Shown here: one piece after another, positions 30,513-43,800 of the stretch
Numbering within the stretch: position 1 is the first letter of the stretch
How the letters are laid out: every line of letters begins with the position of its first letter
Assembly (NCBI GenBank): GCA_030141605.1
Contig: JAQGDQ010000640.1
Span: 7,501-71,500 of the forward strand
Source: Tubiluchus corallicola
Taxonomy: Eukaryota; Priapulida; Priapulimorpha; Priapulimorphida; Tubiluchidae
Direction of reading: 5' to 3'
Length of the DNA: 64,000 bases
The notes under the pieces: model-generated
What the model saw: only the letters and a program-made list of their open reading frames with translations
Database searches by the model: none
What the model was told of the DNA's origin: nothing
Program-made: the position numbers and the translations under genes

Positions 30513-33500
30513 CAACATCGATCAGCAGGTGGTTTTTCATAGGTAATTATACACCTAATACATAAAGACAGATATAATGCAAATCTTAATGCGTAATGTC
30601 ATATTTGTTTGGCTTTCCTACAGCTACAAAACAAGGAGTTAATGCGCATCGACTTTAGTAGTATGGCACTTTTACTTCTGTGCCATTTGTCTAATTACGT
30701 ACACTTAAGCCAACAAAAAATAAATTTCAAGATTGGATAATGACGTGGAACAGACTACTGGAGAATGGTTGTTTAACTATGTCGATTCCAGTTTGGAGAT
30801 AAGGCATAAGAACTTTATTTCACACTTAACATAATCATGATTTACAGCACGTAGTCAGTTGACGAATAAAAATATAAATAGTGCGGGAAAAGGGAACGAC
30901 CATACGGTTTCTTACTCCCTTCCCCTATATAAAGTGAATATATATCCTCTATATATATTTTAATCAGCATTGTAGACTATAATAAACTTAGTTTTTACTA
31001 GTACAATATAATGGTGTTGTTTTTTTAAATTGTAGTTTTTTTCTCATCTACTTCTTTCATCAAAGTTTAGATAATATAGAAGCCTAAATTACAAACAGAT
31101 AATAAAATAATTATACTAATTTGTAAAAATGAGAATTTGTGAATTGCCTTGAATGAAGAAGAAAGAAAAGAAAATATATTACATATGCATATGTTTGATC
31201 TCAAGGTATAAAAAGACAACAATTTTTACATAAAGTATTTTCAAACATTTCTTATTTGAGCATATTTTAGAAAGTCAACTTCATGACCAAAAATTGATTC
31301 CAAACAGATTATAGTAGTATCGAGTATAATAAGTATACATAACGTGTTGCTCAAGACAACTTTTTGCCGCTATGTGGTGCACAAACAGAGTAGGAGTAAC
31401 AGCACCAGTTATTACAAATCTCTGTTTCTAAACGTCATTGATATTGATAAATACTGATATTGATAACTAAAACAATAAAACATACAATTTAACAAACTCG
31501 TTTATTGTCTCACAGTTTTCATGCTACACGGCTTAATTTGCCAATAAAATTGTTTAAAATACAAAAATTGATTTCCACCAAAATTGGTGAAAAAACGAAA
31601 ATAAAATGGAAGATGGCCATTAATCTGACATGATTTATTGCGGAGGCTTAACAATAAGGACTGTAGCAAAGACTGTGATAAATTTGCTAACGTTGTCCAT
31701 TTCAATAATAGGCTTAAACATGTTGATTTTTATCAGAGAACCAGCACGTCAACAATAATTCATCCAAAACCAACTTCTAAATGATCTTTGCATTTCATTC
31801 AAATACTGACAACATCCCATTTTTTCATTAGAATCAGATCGAATACAAAATTACATTAAAAACTATATCTGCCTTTTCTTAAAGTAAAATTAATAGATCC
31901 ATTATTCACTTGAGTAGCAACCAAATTTATTCATTTTGTTTTTGGAAAAATCTGCTTTTATTTTCTCTTTAATGTGTAGACTACACATGTAACTGCTAAG
32001 ATTTAAAAAAAATTGGTGAAAAGTATGCCGTTATTATTAATTTTCACGATTTACACTAGTACAAAACTAGGTTAAAAGATGAGTTATATCCTATATCCAT
32101 GTACCTATTTCAAATAATCGGTCAAAAAACGAAAAGACAACTACTTTTAAATCTACATTCCGTAAGAAAATACAAAATAACAGTTATTGTCAAATGGCAG
32201 TGACAGGAATAAATGCCTTCTACAGAAAATGCCTTGAAATACTTGAGAAAACTGCAGCACCCGGTACGCACTGCCATCTATTGAGTGCAAACAATACTAA
32301 TCTTGCATAGATTACAAAACGATTTTATTTTCGACTACCTTTTAAATAGTGATAACTAAAACTGATCTCTCTACTCGTACATGATAAATACGACAAAAAT
32401 TTACACAAACTCACCTAGGCCTCAAACTAAGAATAATTAAGCAACATAGAAACTTTCACAGGCTACAAATACATTGTACCGTCTTGGCATTATTTTATAC
32501 AATGTACACAAAAATCATTATTACAGCTCAATGAATTCAAACAACATTATTACGTAAGATACAAATAGAATATATGTAACATACAATATAATAATACAGC
32601 GCAGCGGCTAACCTTCCTATGTAAATTCTCCCTAATTCTAAATCTGCCTAAAATTCTTTTGCTTAATGTTTGATTGAAATCTACTTGCACCATTTATTTT
32701 CTGATGAAAAAATGATTTCAAAAAATTGCAAACTTGAGCCATAACTGTACGCATCTAATTTCCCAGTTTTGGTGAAATTCGGCTGGCAAACTGCCTTTCA
32801 TCATTTTTGCTTTTCAACAAAGAATTTGCACAGCATTTAAGCCATTTCTCTGCATCCAATCTGAATTAAAACTTGCCAAAAATCTAACAAAATAAACCCA
32901 CCAGATACCTAATTATTTGACAGCTAAAGTTCAATACAAGACATCAAACAAAGCAAAACGTTTCTATGTAAATTCATCTACAATAACTTCCATTCTATTA
33001 AGGCTTTGCTTTAATACACATCATTTAATACTTATCATATACACATTATAATCCAAGCACTTGGAAGACGTACAGTTTCAGCAACTGTTACAGTTTAATT
33101 ATATTAATTGCACTTAGACGTAGGGCCACTCATACATGTCCAGACCTGCCTAAATAGGTCAGGAATAGCTTCCTTTAATTCTTGTGAAGAAGTGCGTTTT
33201 ACAGGTTTAACGTTACTGCTTAGGAACTCTAATTAAGTAAATTGACCACTGGCTAATAGACATTTTAAAACTACAGGAAGACTGACACTAGTGTAAGACA
33301 CATCCGGTGGATGGAGAAGTGGTAGCAACTGCACAAGTGCGACTGACACGGGGTTGATATAAAAACGGTGTGAACTGGCCTTTAAATTGCAACAGGTGAC
33401 ATCAGCTAGGTTCTTTGTGATAAAAAAAACACAGAGTTAGACTAGGCGCAGTTGTTTCGTATAAGCATTATGACTCAAAGGACTTCAAAAGACACAACAC

Positions 33501-34217
33501 TGTAGACTTTAGAAACGCATACCATAGTGTTGTTAAGAATGAAGGCAACAAACAAGTTAAAAGACAAAATATCAAGCAAAAAATGAAAAGGTAGGTAACT
33601 TGGCAGTGAAATGAATAACCACGAATGTGGTATAAAAGCACACAGGTAACACGGCAGATGTAGATGTGATGACTGACGAGTAAGCACAAACATACATATT
33701 GCCACTGATAGAGTCCTGTAAATCTTCATAAACTGCAGCCATAAAGCTGCATTCATACCTGTACAATAAGTGACAAGAATTATAACTGAAACGTTCATAC
33801 GCCGCACACGTACACACTAATACATCTGTTAATATAGCACCATTGTGAGGTTCTCTACACATAAATAATTAAAAATTAAATACAAAAAAATCAATGTCGC
33901 ACACGTTTTACACTCACAAGCATTGTGGAAAGATATTTCATGCTCCTGCTTTATAAGAGTATTCCTCAAAAAGAAAGAAATTGCAATGCATTATGGGTAA
34001 AACCACGTGTTTAATCGTAACACGATCTACCTATCAAGAGCATATACATACATTTCTAATTCTGAAATATTATTAAACTATAGAATATTGATACAAATTT
34101 GTTAACAAAGTCGCCAGCAGATGATGCAATTTTGATTCAATTCTGAGCTGTACAATGTATCTGAAGTTTACATTTTTCGCAATAATGATATATTTAATAT
34201 TAAACTTGCTGTTACTT
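30513..34217. other. Gene-poor region downstream of the laminin gene
   Basis: About 3.7 kb without recognisable exons. Overlapping minus frames at 33468-33862 have no motif. It may be partly an extended laminin 3' UTR, as minus-strand AATAAA occurs at 31501 and elsewhere; this is unproven. Confidence 0.4.
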
Positions 34218-34223
34218 TTTATT
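34218..34223 (-). terminator. Candidate laminin poly(A) signal
   Basis: AATAAA on the minus strand 455 bp past the laminin stop codon is the first canonical signal after the gene. More distal signals exist. Confidence 0.45.
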
Positions 34224-34677
34224 TGGCATAAAAACAACATTAATAAAAATTACACATACACACAGAGAGATTCGTGACTTCTTGTTGAAATGTGAAACTT
34301 TTTAGTGCGTGTATCCTGGGACAAACCCTGCAGTGAAAATAATTGGTTCTAGCACCTGTGATAAATGGGATAGAACAGCTTCTTCCAACATTTTTGTCAT
34401 CATGATACAGATGCTTGAGATTCTTCAATGCAGCCTGGATGTCATGTTCTAGGTTTCAAAATAAAGATGCTGGACACTTAGCAGTAAAAATGGAGTGAAG
34501 TTACCTGGTAAACGGAGATAATCGCGCAATGCAAGTCAGCATGGCCATGAGCACCTTTTGCATAATTATAAAAATTACTGTACAAAACACCACTGTACAC
34601 AACAAGGTTCGTAATAACTTTTTTGGCCGCTAGATGGCAATGATTGTCGGCATTTTCACTATAAGATGGCGCCGTGA

Positions 34678-34817
34678 TCAAGGCCGACAGTCCCGGAAGT
34701 GTGCCGCTTTATCATCTATATCAGTCAAATAACCCATCATGCGCTCATTCAGTTTCTCTATTTCATCTGTTAGATCTTTTAGTAACTTTTCTTGGCTAAC
34801 GAATTCAGTTTGCATTT
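34678..34817 (-). CDS. Laminin beta exon AC: C-terminus
   Basis: [20 protein letters not shown], then [20 protein letters not shown] and RDCRP, stop TGA at 34678-34680. The Cys near the end matches the beta-chain cysteine that bonds to the gamma chain. Three residues follow it here. Confidence 0.95.
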
Positions 34818-37800
34818 CTAGAATAAGAAAAAATTCCTTATGTTAATATTTGAAGCAAGTTTATATTAGAATTCTTCGTACAGGCGTGTTAATGCAAATT
34901 TGCCACTGTGATCTGGCTTAAAGCAGTATGACATCAATAAATTTTTTCAGCTGTTATATCTTTCTAAATCATGAAAGGATTCTAAAATTGCAAAATGTTA
35001 ACTGAATAAGGTGCAAGACAAAGTGAAGAGAAAAATTTTGTACAAAATTTTGTGCAAAAATGTTTAATGTTGACATATTTTACAGGTACAAACTTACAGA
35101 GCCTCAAAGGATTTCAATTTAGCCTACTGCCACAGAGAACTAGTCAAAACGTTCATGATCAAATGCAACTCCTATTTAATACGCTTACAACATCAACGTA
35201 CAGTGTTCCCTCTCTACTTCACGGTTCGTTTATCGCGGACTCGCTGTTTCGCGGGTTTTTGCTGTAGTCCGTCTAAAGTATTTTTGCACATGCATAGTAC
35301 GTATTGTACAGTAATGTATATTTTGATGAATTTTGCATAAATATATATTAAAAATATTAATTCTAACATTAAAAGAATATTANAAATCATAAAAAATTAC
35401 CATTTACAGTAAATAGTGTATTTATTCGGCAGATGAATACACACAAAAAACGAAATGTAGTACATGGGCGCGCAAATAAGTATAGCGTCCTCACTTCGCG
35501 GAAATTTGGAATGGAACACCCGCGATAAGTGAGGGAACACTGTACAATAAAAAACAACAGATAATAGTCAATCAAATTTTGTAACATTCGAGACAACTTG
35601 AAGACTTGCATGCGAAATGCTAAAAACGAATGTTCTTTTTGGCATTAAGTTATCCCATTCAGTGTGTTATAATAACAATAAAAACACGAGCCGGAAGACA
35701 CAGTCCCACTTACTTTTTAATTCGGTGAGTTTGCTACCCGTATTTTCGGCGAGCTCTGAGGCTCGTGATCGTAGCTCTTCCGCTCGCTCGACGGCAGTTT
35801 CACTCGTCGCTGACTTTTCATCTACTTCCTGCTTCACTTCGTCGAGCTTTTCCTTAAGTTCTATTGCATCCTAAACGAGAAAACAAAAAATCAATAAAGC
35901 ATTCTCACACGTCTGAATATGACTATTAAAATATTGCAAAAATCAAAACTACAGCAAATGCCGTTAACCCTACGTAAAAGATCAAAGAGGGCAGGACTCA
36001 AGGAGATCTTGGTCCTGCCGCTGAGGCGAAGCAATGATTACACACGTGCTTTTGACTGTAATTATACCAGTTCCTGTTACGTTTATGAATCTTACACACA
36101 TCTTTGTCATCACAATTGTGGCATTACTCTTGATGTAACAAAACAATGGCAGTGACAGCCCGTAGTTAAAATTAGTGGGGGTGCTGCTTCAGCAAATTTT
36201 TAGACATCGTTTTAATACTGTGTAAAACGAAACAAACATATGTAATTTTAATGTTGTAGTTTGTATTTGTAATTTAAAACAAACAAACATATAAAAATTT
36301 ATATATAAAATTGATAAAATCCCAAACAACAAATTTTTTGCATACAAATAGCCTAAGTTCAAGTCAATTCAAGTCGCAATTCAAGAATGCGCTGGTATAT
36401 GGCTTTTAAGAATGTGACAACTGACAACAAACTGTATGAGCGACAGTGCTTTCTCTGCCTAGCAGCGTGCTATCTCAGACAAGTGCACATGGCCGCGTGC
36501 ACACAACAGCCGAACTCCCCACTGTGCTGGGCTGTGAAGCAAACAGTACTATCCTCACGTGCTCTGGTTCTGTACACGTATAAAGAAAGAACTAAATAAA
36601 AAAGACTTATTATATTGAATATTATCGATAATAGGGAGTGCTGCAGTTCCACAGTACCTACACACGAGCCGCAACTGAACAATGGGCACAACAAAAACAG
36701 CCACATAAAGTAATTGTAAACAAAGTTGGACCGAAATTTGTACACGCAACTACTTACCTTATCAGCCTGTTCTGCCAATTCCTGAGCACGCACGGACTCG
36801 TCCATTGCCTTCTTTACATTGATCTCATTCTGAGTAAATTTCGTCTTGACTTTGCCAAACTTTTCTCGCAATTTATTCACATCCTGCCAGAAAACAACCA
36901 GTCAAAACAACATTGAAAAATAAAAAAAATAAAAGGCAGGCATTTAATTTTTTTCAGTGGTGTTTCTTCACTGCAAGAAATACCTTAACTTGTTAGATTA
37001 TTGAACTTTACACAGTACAGCAAATTTAGGTAGGTGTTATTTTGCACACCAAACAAGATAATTGAACTAAATGAATAAATTAATGCTTCACTCACAAATA
37101 AGTTTATCCAATAACAGGTAGTACCCGTTACTGATTTTGAAAATATTATAAACAAAGAATGGACAAGAAAACCTGCTTTCATAGCATTACATAAAAACAT
37201 GTTTACATTATAAATAATGCATGTTTATTTACTAATATTATAACTAATAACCTTCCATTAATTTTTCCAATTATGCAGAAAATGGTTGACCTAACACTTA
37301 AAAAGGAACAAAAGTCATTGTTCCCTAATTAAACTGATTACTAGATGAAGACAAAATAACACACCTCCTCTGACTGCGTAGCTTTCTTCATGGCCGTGTT
37401 CGTCTCTTCCGTGATCTGTTCCATGTCCTGCTTGGCCGACTCGATGTCATTCTCCGCTTGGTCAATGGCGTCTTGAGCTTTATCCTGCGCTTCTTTAGCC
37501 GCATTCAGTGCATCAATCACACCTTGAGCAATGCCTAATATATTGTCAGCTGCTTCTCTGAAAACCATACAATCATGTCACGAGATTTGATCAACAATCA
37601 GAAAGCTGTGGGTTCAAGTTCTGGCTTGGCTCAAATTTTTTTTGTCAATCACCAAACGTTTAAAATTCTTTGAAGGTCTTTGACAATAATACATAACAGC
37701 CACTAATTAAGCAGTGATTAACATTAGTGATAATTTTGCTGTCACTTTTTCAATATTAAAAAACAGTGGTTTGAATGATAGCAAATAAAACCACCCAAGT

Positions 37801-40800
37801 GACAATTTTGCAAGTGGTCACACATCCACTTGTTGACTAGATACAATACGATTACAATTATCACAATTATATGTTTTTCTAATCTGCCATGTCATTATTA
37901 TTAAATACTTTCATTTGTATAAAGTCAACATTAAGGTGGGTGAAATAGCTCAGTGTGTGCATGTGTGCACAGCAAGGTAACTTCAGTAAAATGAAGCCCA
38001 GTTAACAAATTGATAGGTGGGCTGGAAAAGTGTTCCCTGAGTTATTTTAAATCACCAACACAACATTTGGTTTGATAAACTTCTCTTACTTGGCAGTGTC
38101 AGCTCGGTCCTTCAAGTCTTGAGCGGTTGCAAGATCTCCAGCCGTTGCTTCCAAAATGGCATCAATGTCTGTCAAGCTCTGGATTGTGCTGTTGATTTCC
38201 TCGGCCAAATCCTTAATCTGATCCGGCTTCAGGGAGATGCTCATTCCAAGTACCTCGTTTGCCATTTCTCGGATCATGGCGGGCGTGGCGCCCTCGGCTT
38301 GGAGGAAGTCGTTGATGTCTGTGATCAAATCGCTCAGGTCGGTTTGTGCTGATTTCGATAAGTTCATGGCCATGTAGGCCTTATCATACGCAGTCTGAGC
38401 ATCCTTATGCGCCTGGTCAACTTCTTCTTTTGCTGCTTTAATCTGCAGTTGAAAAAGTTTTAGTTTGATTCTTTATAATTCAGAAAAGCATATCAAGCCC
38501 AACAAAAGATGTATTTGTTCTAAGATCTCGCATTCATAACATTGTTCAAAATAAAAAAAACAAAGTTGCAGGAAATGCAAGGGAGTAACTGTTGTGTTTT
38601 GTTTCTCTCGGAAGGCTCATAGAGAAAACCAGAAAACACGTCGTCAAATTAAACTAGTTTATTATATGAGAATTCTACAACACAAAAGTATGAAGAAAAT
38701 GTTTACAGTAAATGTGATAACCTGGAAACATAAAAACGAGAAAGCGTATCTGAGAATCTGAGAATACGAGGATAGAAATAGAAAGTTCTCGAAACTTCTA
38801 CAAGGTAAGAAGATAGTTCTACTATACTATAGAACATTCTACAATATTCTGTTCAATTCTAATGGATCTCCAAAACAGTAATTTAAAGAAAGTACAATAT
38901 CTTGTTTGAAGACTTCTCAAAGGCGTGTGTTAGAACAATGATATCCTCTTGCTGTATTGTAATAATAAAATAGTAATAAAATGTTAGAGCTCAGAAATGG
39001 CAAGACACATTCTGGTATTTCAGAAATGGCACTGAAACATTCAAGCATTCAAAATAATGGCAGCAAAATATTTTAGTGTTTCAGAAACGGCAAAGAAACA
39101 GTCACTCATTCAAAATAATGGCTACTTAACATTTTATTGCTTCCAAAATGGTAATAAAACTTTCAAATATTCAAAATTGCACAAATGAAACCTTGCCTTA
39201 CTATACTATCCAACTTAAAATATGAAAGCACAGAATTAAAAAGTGCAGTTATTAACTGGTATTCACAATTTGCAAAATCAGTAATTTTATTTTCCTTTAT
39301 TTTCCATTATCAGCAATCCCTTTATTTTCCTCCTCCTCATAATTCTCTACAATAAACTATTTCAATTTTGCTGGAAAAAGTGACAAACCTCCGACAATGT
39401 CTCTTTAGCCACTGATGCCTTGTTGTCTAGGATCTCTTCTGTTTCCTTGGCAAGGTCTAAAGATGATTTGGCTTTATCCACTGCACCATCGCAGCTCAGT
39501 CCACCACATTTGCCACATCCGGCACCGCCGCAAAGATCATCGCAAGGATCGCCGCGCCCGTCGCACACCTACACATAAAAAAGGTTAATTCAATAAGCCA
39601 TAATCTCAAAAACAGTAACTTAAGTCTGCTATTGTTTAACACACAACAAACAAAAATTCTAATATTGTACATGGCAACATCTGCTTCAAGGACAAACTGT
39701 TGTGGCATGAGCCTTTAAAATGCATCAAAGAACATTCTTTTGTATCAAAATGCTGTCTTTAATGATGCCCTAAGCATGTTTTCTATGATGAAGAGCAAGT
39801 ACTTGGCTTACAAAACTGCACCCGCATCGTATCTTATTAACATTACTGTTGAACTAAATTACTTTTTATGCCACTGTGACAACAAGAATTGGTTCTATGA
39901 ACTAACGAATTGGCTTTTACGCATGTTATTTTGTCAGTTTTTAAAAGCATGAATAAACATTGAAGGAAAAAACATATTTTAACAAACATTTCAACACTTT
40001 TCTTGGTGCCCAAAAATAAGCTTTGACTTAAACCTTCTGCTGTTCATCTGTCTCTTTAGTGGTCAGTTTGCATTGCTTAACTTCAGCTGCAAAGTTGCAG
40101 TGAAACCACATACATTATGACCACTCAGTTATTCCCTTTAGCCAAATAAAATAATTCTCCTGCTACATGCCAAAATATAAAATTTAAATCAAATGCATCT
40201 GCTAATGCCATTTTTCTCACTTTTCCATTAAATTATCATAAGTGGTTAGTCATATGTCGTGTGCACAAAGCTTATCATTAATGTTCCACCCAATGAGAAA
40301 ATTGTCTTCTATTCAGACAGCACTTACAATCAACAAGGCATTACACTGCAAGGTCTATCTTGTTCTATCTGTTGTAAATACTGTCACATATCGAAGCACA
40401 GCGAACATCATTGACCGTACAGAGAACTTCATCTATTTAGTTGGGACATTAGGTAGACAGTGTCAACAACCAAACAGTAGTTTGGTTTACCTTTGTCATG
40501 CATTTGTATCAACTAAATAAAAAATTGACTGCTACAATTATTTGCTGTAAAACGTGCTGACATTGCAGACACTCACCAGATCATTTATATCAGCGATCTG
40601 AGATTCCAAACCATCAACTTTGTCTTCGATGTCTTTCAAAGCATTCTCGTTCTCCTGATACTTCCTCTCAAACTCCTCCTGCGAATCTGTAAGCAACAAC
40701 ATGGCTTTGTTTCAAACAAGACATGTGCAAAAGTAAGCAACACAAAACAAGACTTGGCTTCATTGCAACTAAATACAAGTAGTTTAATAATTAAAACAAA

Positions 40801-43800
40801 TAAATTTAAATATGGCTTACTAAAATGCAAAATGAATGCTCTGAATACAAGATATGACATTTTATGTCTACATCTACTTTGACCGAATTTGGAAACTTAC
40901 AGAGGCAATGCTAAAAGTATTCAATATGTCTTCCTTACTTAATGCAAAAATACTCACTGGCAATAAGATCGTCCACACGCTGACGTTCCTCCTCTGACTG
41001 CCTTACAGTCTCCGCAGCTTCGTCGACTTTGTCCTGAGCGCGTTGAGATTTCTTCTGCGCCTCTTTGGTTATATTAAACGCACCTAACAAAAGGCCATGT
41101 AAAACATACTTGTCTTTGCATAAAAAAATCAACTGCAGTAAACCAAACAAATCTCTATATTATAAACTAAAAAAAGCCGATAAGCTGTTTAAGTTTCAGG
41201 TGCGAATGCTAGTTTTCAGATACGTAAATAATTTGTACTAAGGCAAGCTGTATTATCACAACTAGCAAATGAAATCATTGAAAAACTTCCAGAACTTTTC
41301 GTTCAAGTATAGTTTCAGTTGCAGCATACAGTCAACCTCGGGTATAAGGTACTCGCTTATGAGGGACCATCAACACCAGTCCTGATTTTTCGTAACGTTT
41401 ATCCTATGTAAAAATCTTCGTATATAAGGTACTCGCTTATAAGAGACCATCAACACCAATCCCGATTTTTCGTAATGTTTTTCCTATGTAAAAATCTTCG
41501 TATATAAGGTACTCAGATATAAGAGATTTTTGGTTATAAGGGACGACGTCTTCAGGTCCCGCGTAATAGAAACGCAGATAAATTACCTCGAATACAAGAG
41601 ACCCTATGATCAAAGCGAAACTGATCGATTTTTAACCTCAATTTTAACCAAACTTGGCCTTCGTACAGCTGGGTTTCCGCAGTCACATACGTCTCGCCTC
41701 ACTGAAGGAGCTCCCTACATACTGTTTGCACTGAATGTGTAGCAGCAAGGATATAAGAGACGGTTTTTTCCGCTCCCGAGGTGTCCCTTATATCCGAGGT
41801 TGACTGTATGTATCACAATTATGATTTTAACCGAGCAAAACAGAAACAATTACTTTGTTTACTTCGTAACATTAAAAAAGCAAAATTTTGAAAAGCCTGG
41901 TTTATCTTTTTGGCAAATAGCAGTTAAGTCGACTATAATTTGTTACCAGAACTTTTTCTACAGTTGGACGATCACAACATAAGTACAATTTTTTTCTTTA
42001 CATAAACTACACCTAAGAAACCTAGAAGCTAGCTTATACCAGGCCACTAGAATTAGTTAAGAGAAAAATTACAATATATTGCTAATGGTTAGTGTGAGTT
42101 ACAGTGGGAGTTAGTAGTACTAATTTCCATAATTACGATGTAAACTGATGGTCGGTGCAGACTGCTCCAACAATCATCAATGCAACTACACCAATTTTTA
42201 AGTTACACCGATAACATTTTAAGAAATTTAAAAATATGGAACCTTCTATATCTCCTTCTTGTATACGAGAAGCATTGGTCTTGAGCTCCTCAGCGTCTTG
42301 CTGCAGTTTTTCTCCGGAAGCCTCGAGGCCCTCGAGTCGTCGTCTCACCTCCTCTGTCCGCTGGGTGGTGTTGCTGAGTTTCTGGTTGACACCGTCCAAC
42401 TGATGAGCATTTTCTGTTAAGTTAGAGCTGCAGAAAATGCAAAAATAAACATTGGCTTGTCATTCACTTCATAACAAATTTGAAACGAAGTAGTCAGGTC
42501 AGATCAGATTTTAAATGATTTGAGAAAACTTCTGCGAAAAAAAGAAAAATGTCTGATGCCTGTTTCGCTAACATTTCAGTCGGGCAACTGCGAAACTTTG
42601 CAACTTAGAATTCTGCAAAATCCAACCCAGTACATATACGTTAAGGAACATAAAGCCATTTACTTACATTTACTAAAAAATTTTGTCTTGAAATTTTGTA
42701 TAAACTACATACTGTTCTTATTGTGCATAGAAGCTACATTAGGAGCAACTCTGTGTAAAACTTGAATAATTTGTATAGCCATTAGGTGCAGCCATTTTAG
42801 CGATAAGTCCTTTGAAGCCAATTTAGATAACACGGCATAAAGTTTGAAAAAATAATCAGCGCATTTGTAATGCACACGTCACCAACTAAGCAAAAGAATA
42901 AATTACTTTATCTTGTCAATAAGATTAATAATATATTTCTGGGCGAGTCCTGACATTTTGTGATGCACACTGGGATAGTAAAACACTGAAATTTTAACAG
43001 CTACGAACGTTCTAAATTACTGAGAATTTTCTTTTTCAGTTATACAAGTCTTTCAAACAGGCAAGAGTAATACTAAGTCAGAGAACTTTATACGGAAAGC
43101 TTTTTGAGACATACTTTAGAATTCTTTTTTCTTTCCCTTTAATTTTAAAATTAGCTTTATTTCCTTTTTCTTTAATAGCTGCCATACGATTTATTTTCTC
43201 CACTGTTTTATTTTCAAAATCTTTCACCATAACAATGATCTATCACCATGTGTTTCTTGTAGTTTCACTACTTAGGGATTCCTGACTAAATGATGTGGGC
43301 CATGCCACCTTCATTGACTTTGTAAATTATTATGTGTTGTTAAGGCATAATTTTCTTACAAAAGCAAGTATACGATTTTGATTCAGCACTGAAGGGCAGG
43401 AATGAATGACCTTAATTTGCATAACAAAAAACCTACTGCCTACAGATTTTAAAATTTGCAGTCTATTAAACATCATACTTTAAAGAGTTGATGACATCTT
43501 GCAAAGTCTGTACATCCTGTTGTGTGACCTTAGCATTGTCGAGAATATTCTGGACACGGTCCAGCTTTTCCTCCATTGCACGGAACTCCTCGTCGTATGC
43601 TCCGGTGGCGCCGGTGGTTTTCAGCTGACTGGCTTCCTCGATCAACCGATGTGTGTCATCTGCAGATAAACGTAAAATTTCTATTCAAAATTTCACAGAA
43701 CAACAAATTTTGGATTTCCTAAATCGTTGGACTGCATGAACAATGTAGAATCATCAATGAACAATGCAGAATTGTCAATGAACAATGTAGAATTGTCAAT

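Noticed and set aside
33468-33862. Three overlapping minus-strand frames of 73-110 codons
   Set aside because: No motif, no splice sites, mutually overlapping; position fits laminin 3' flanking DNA.
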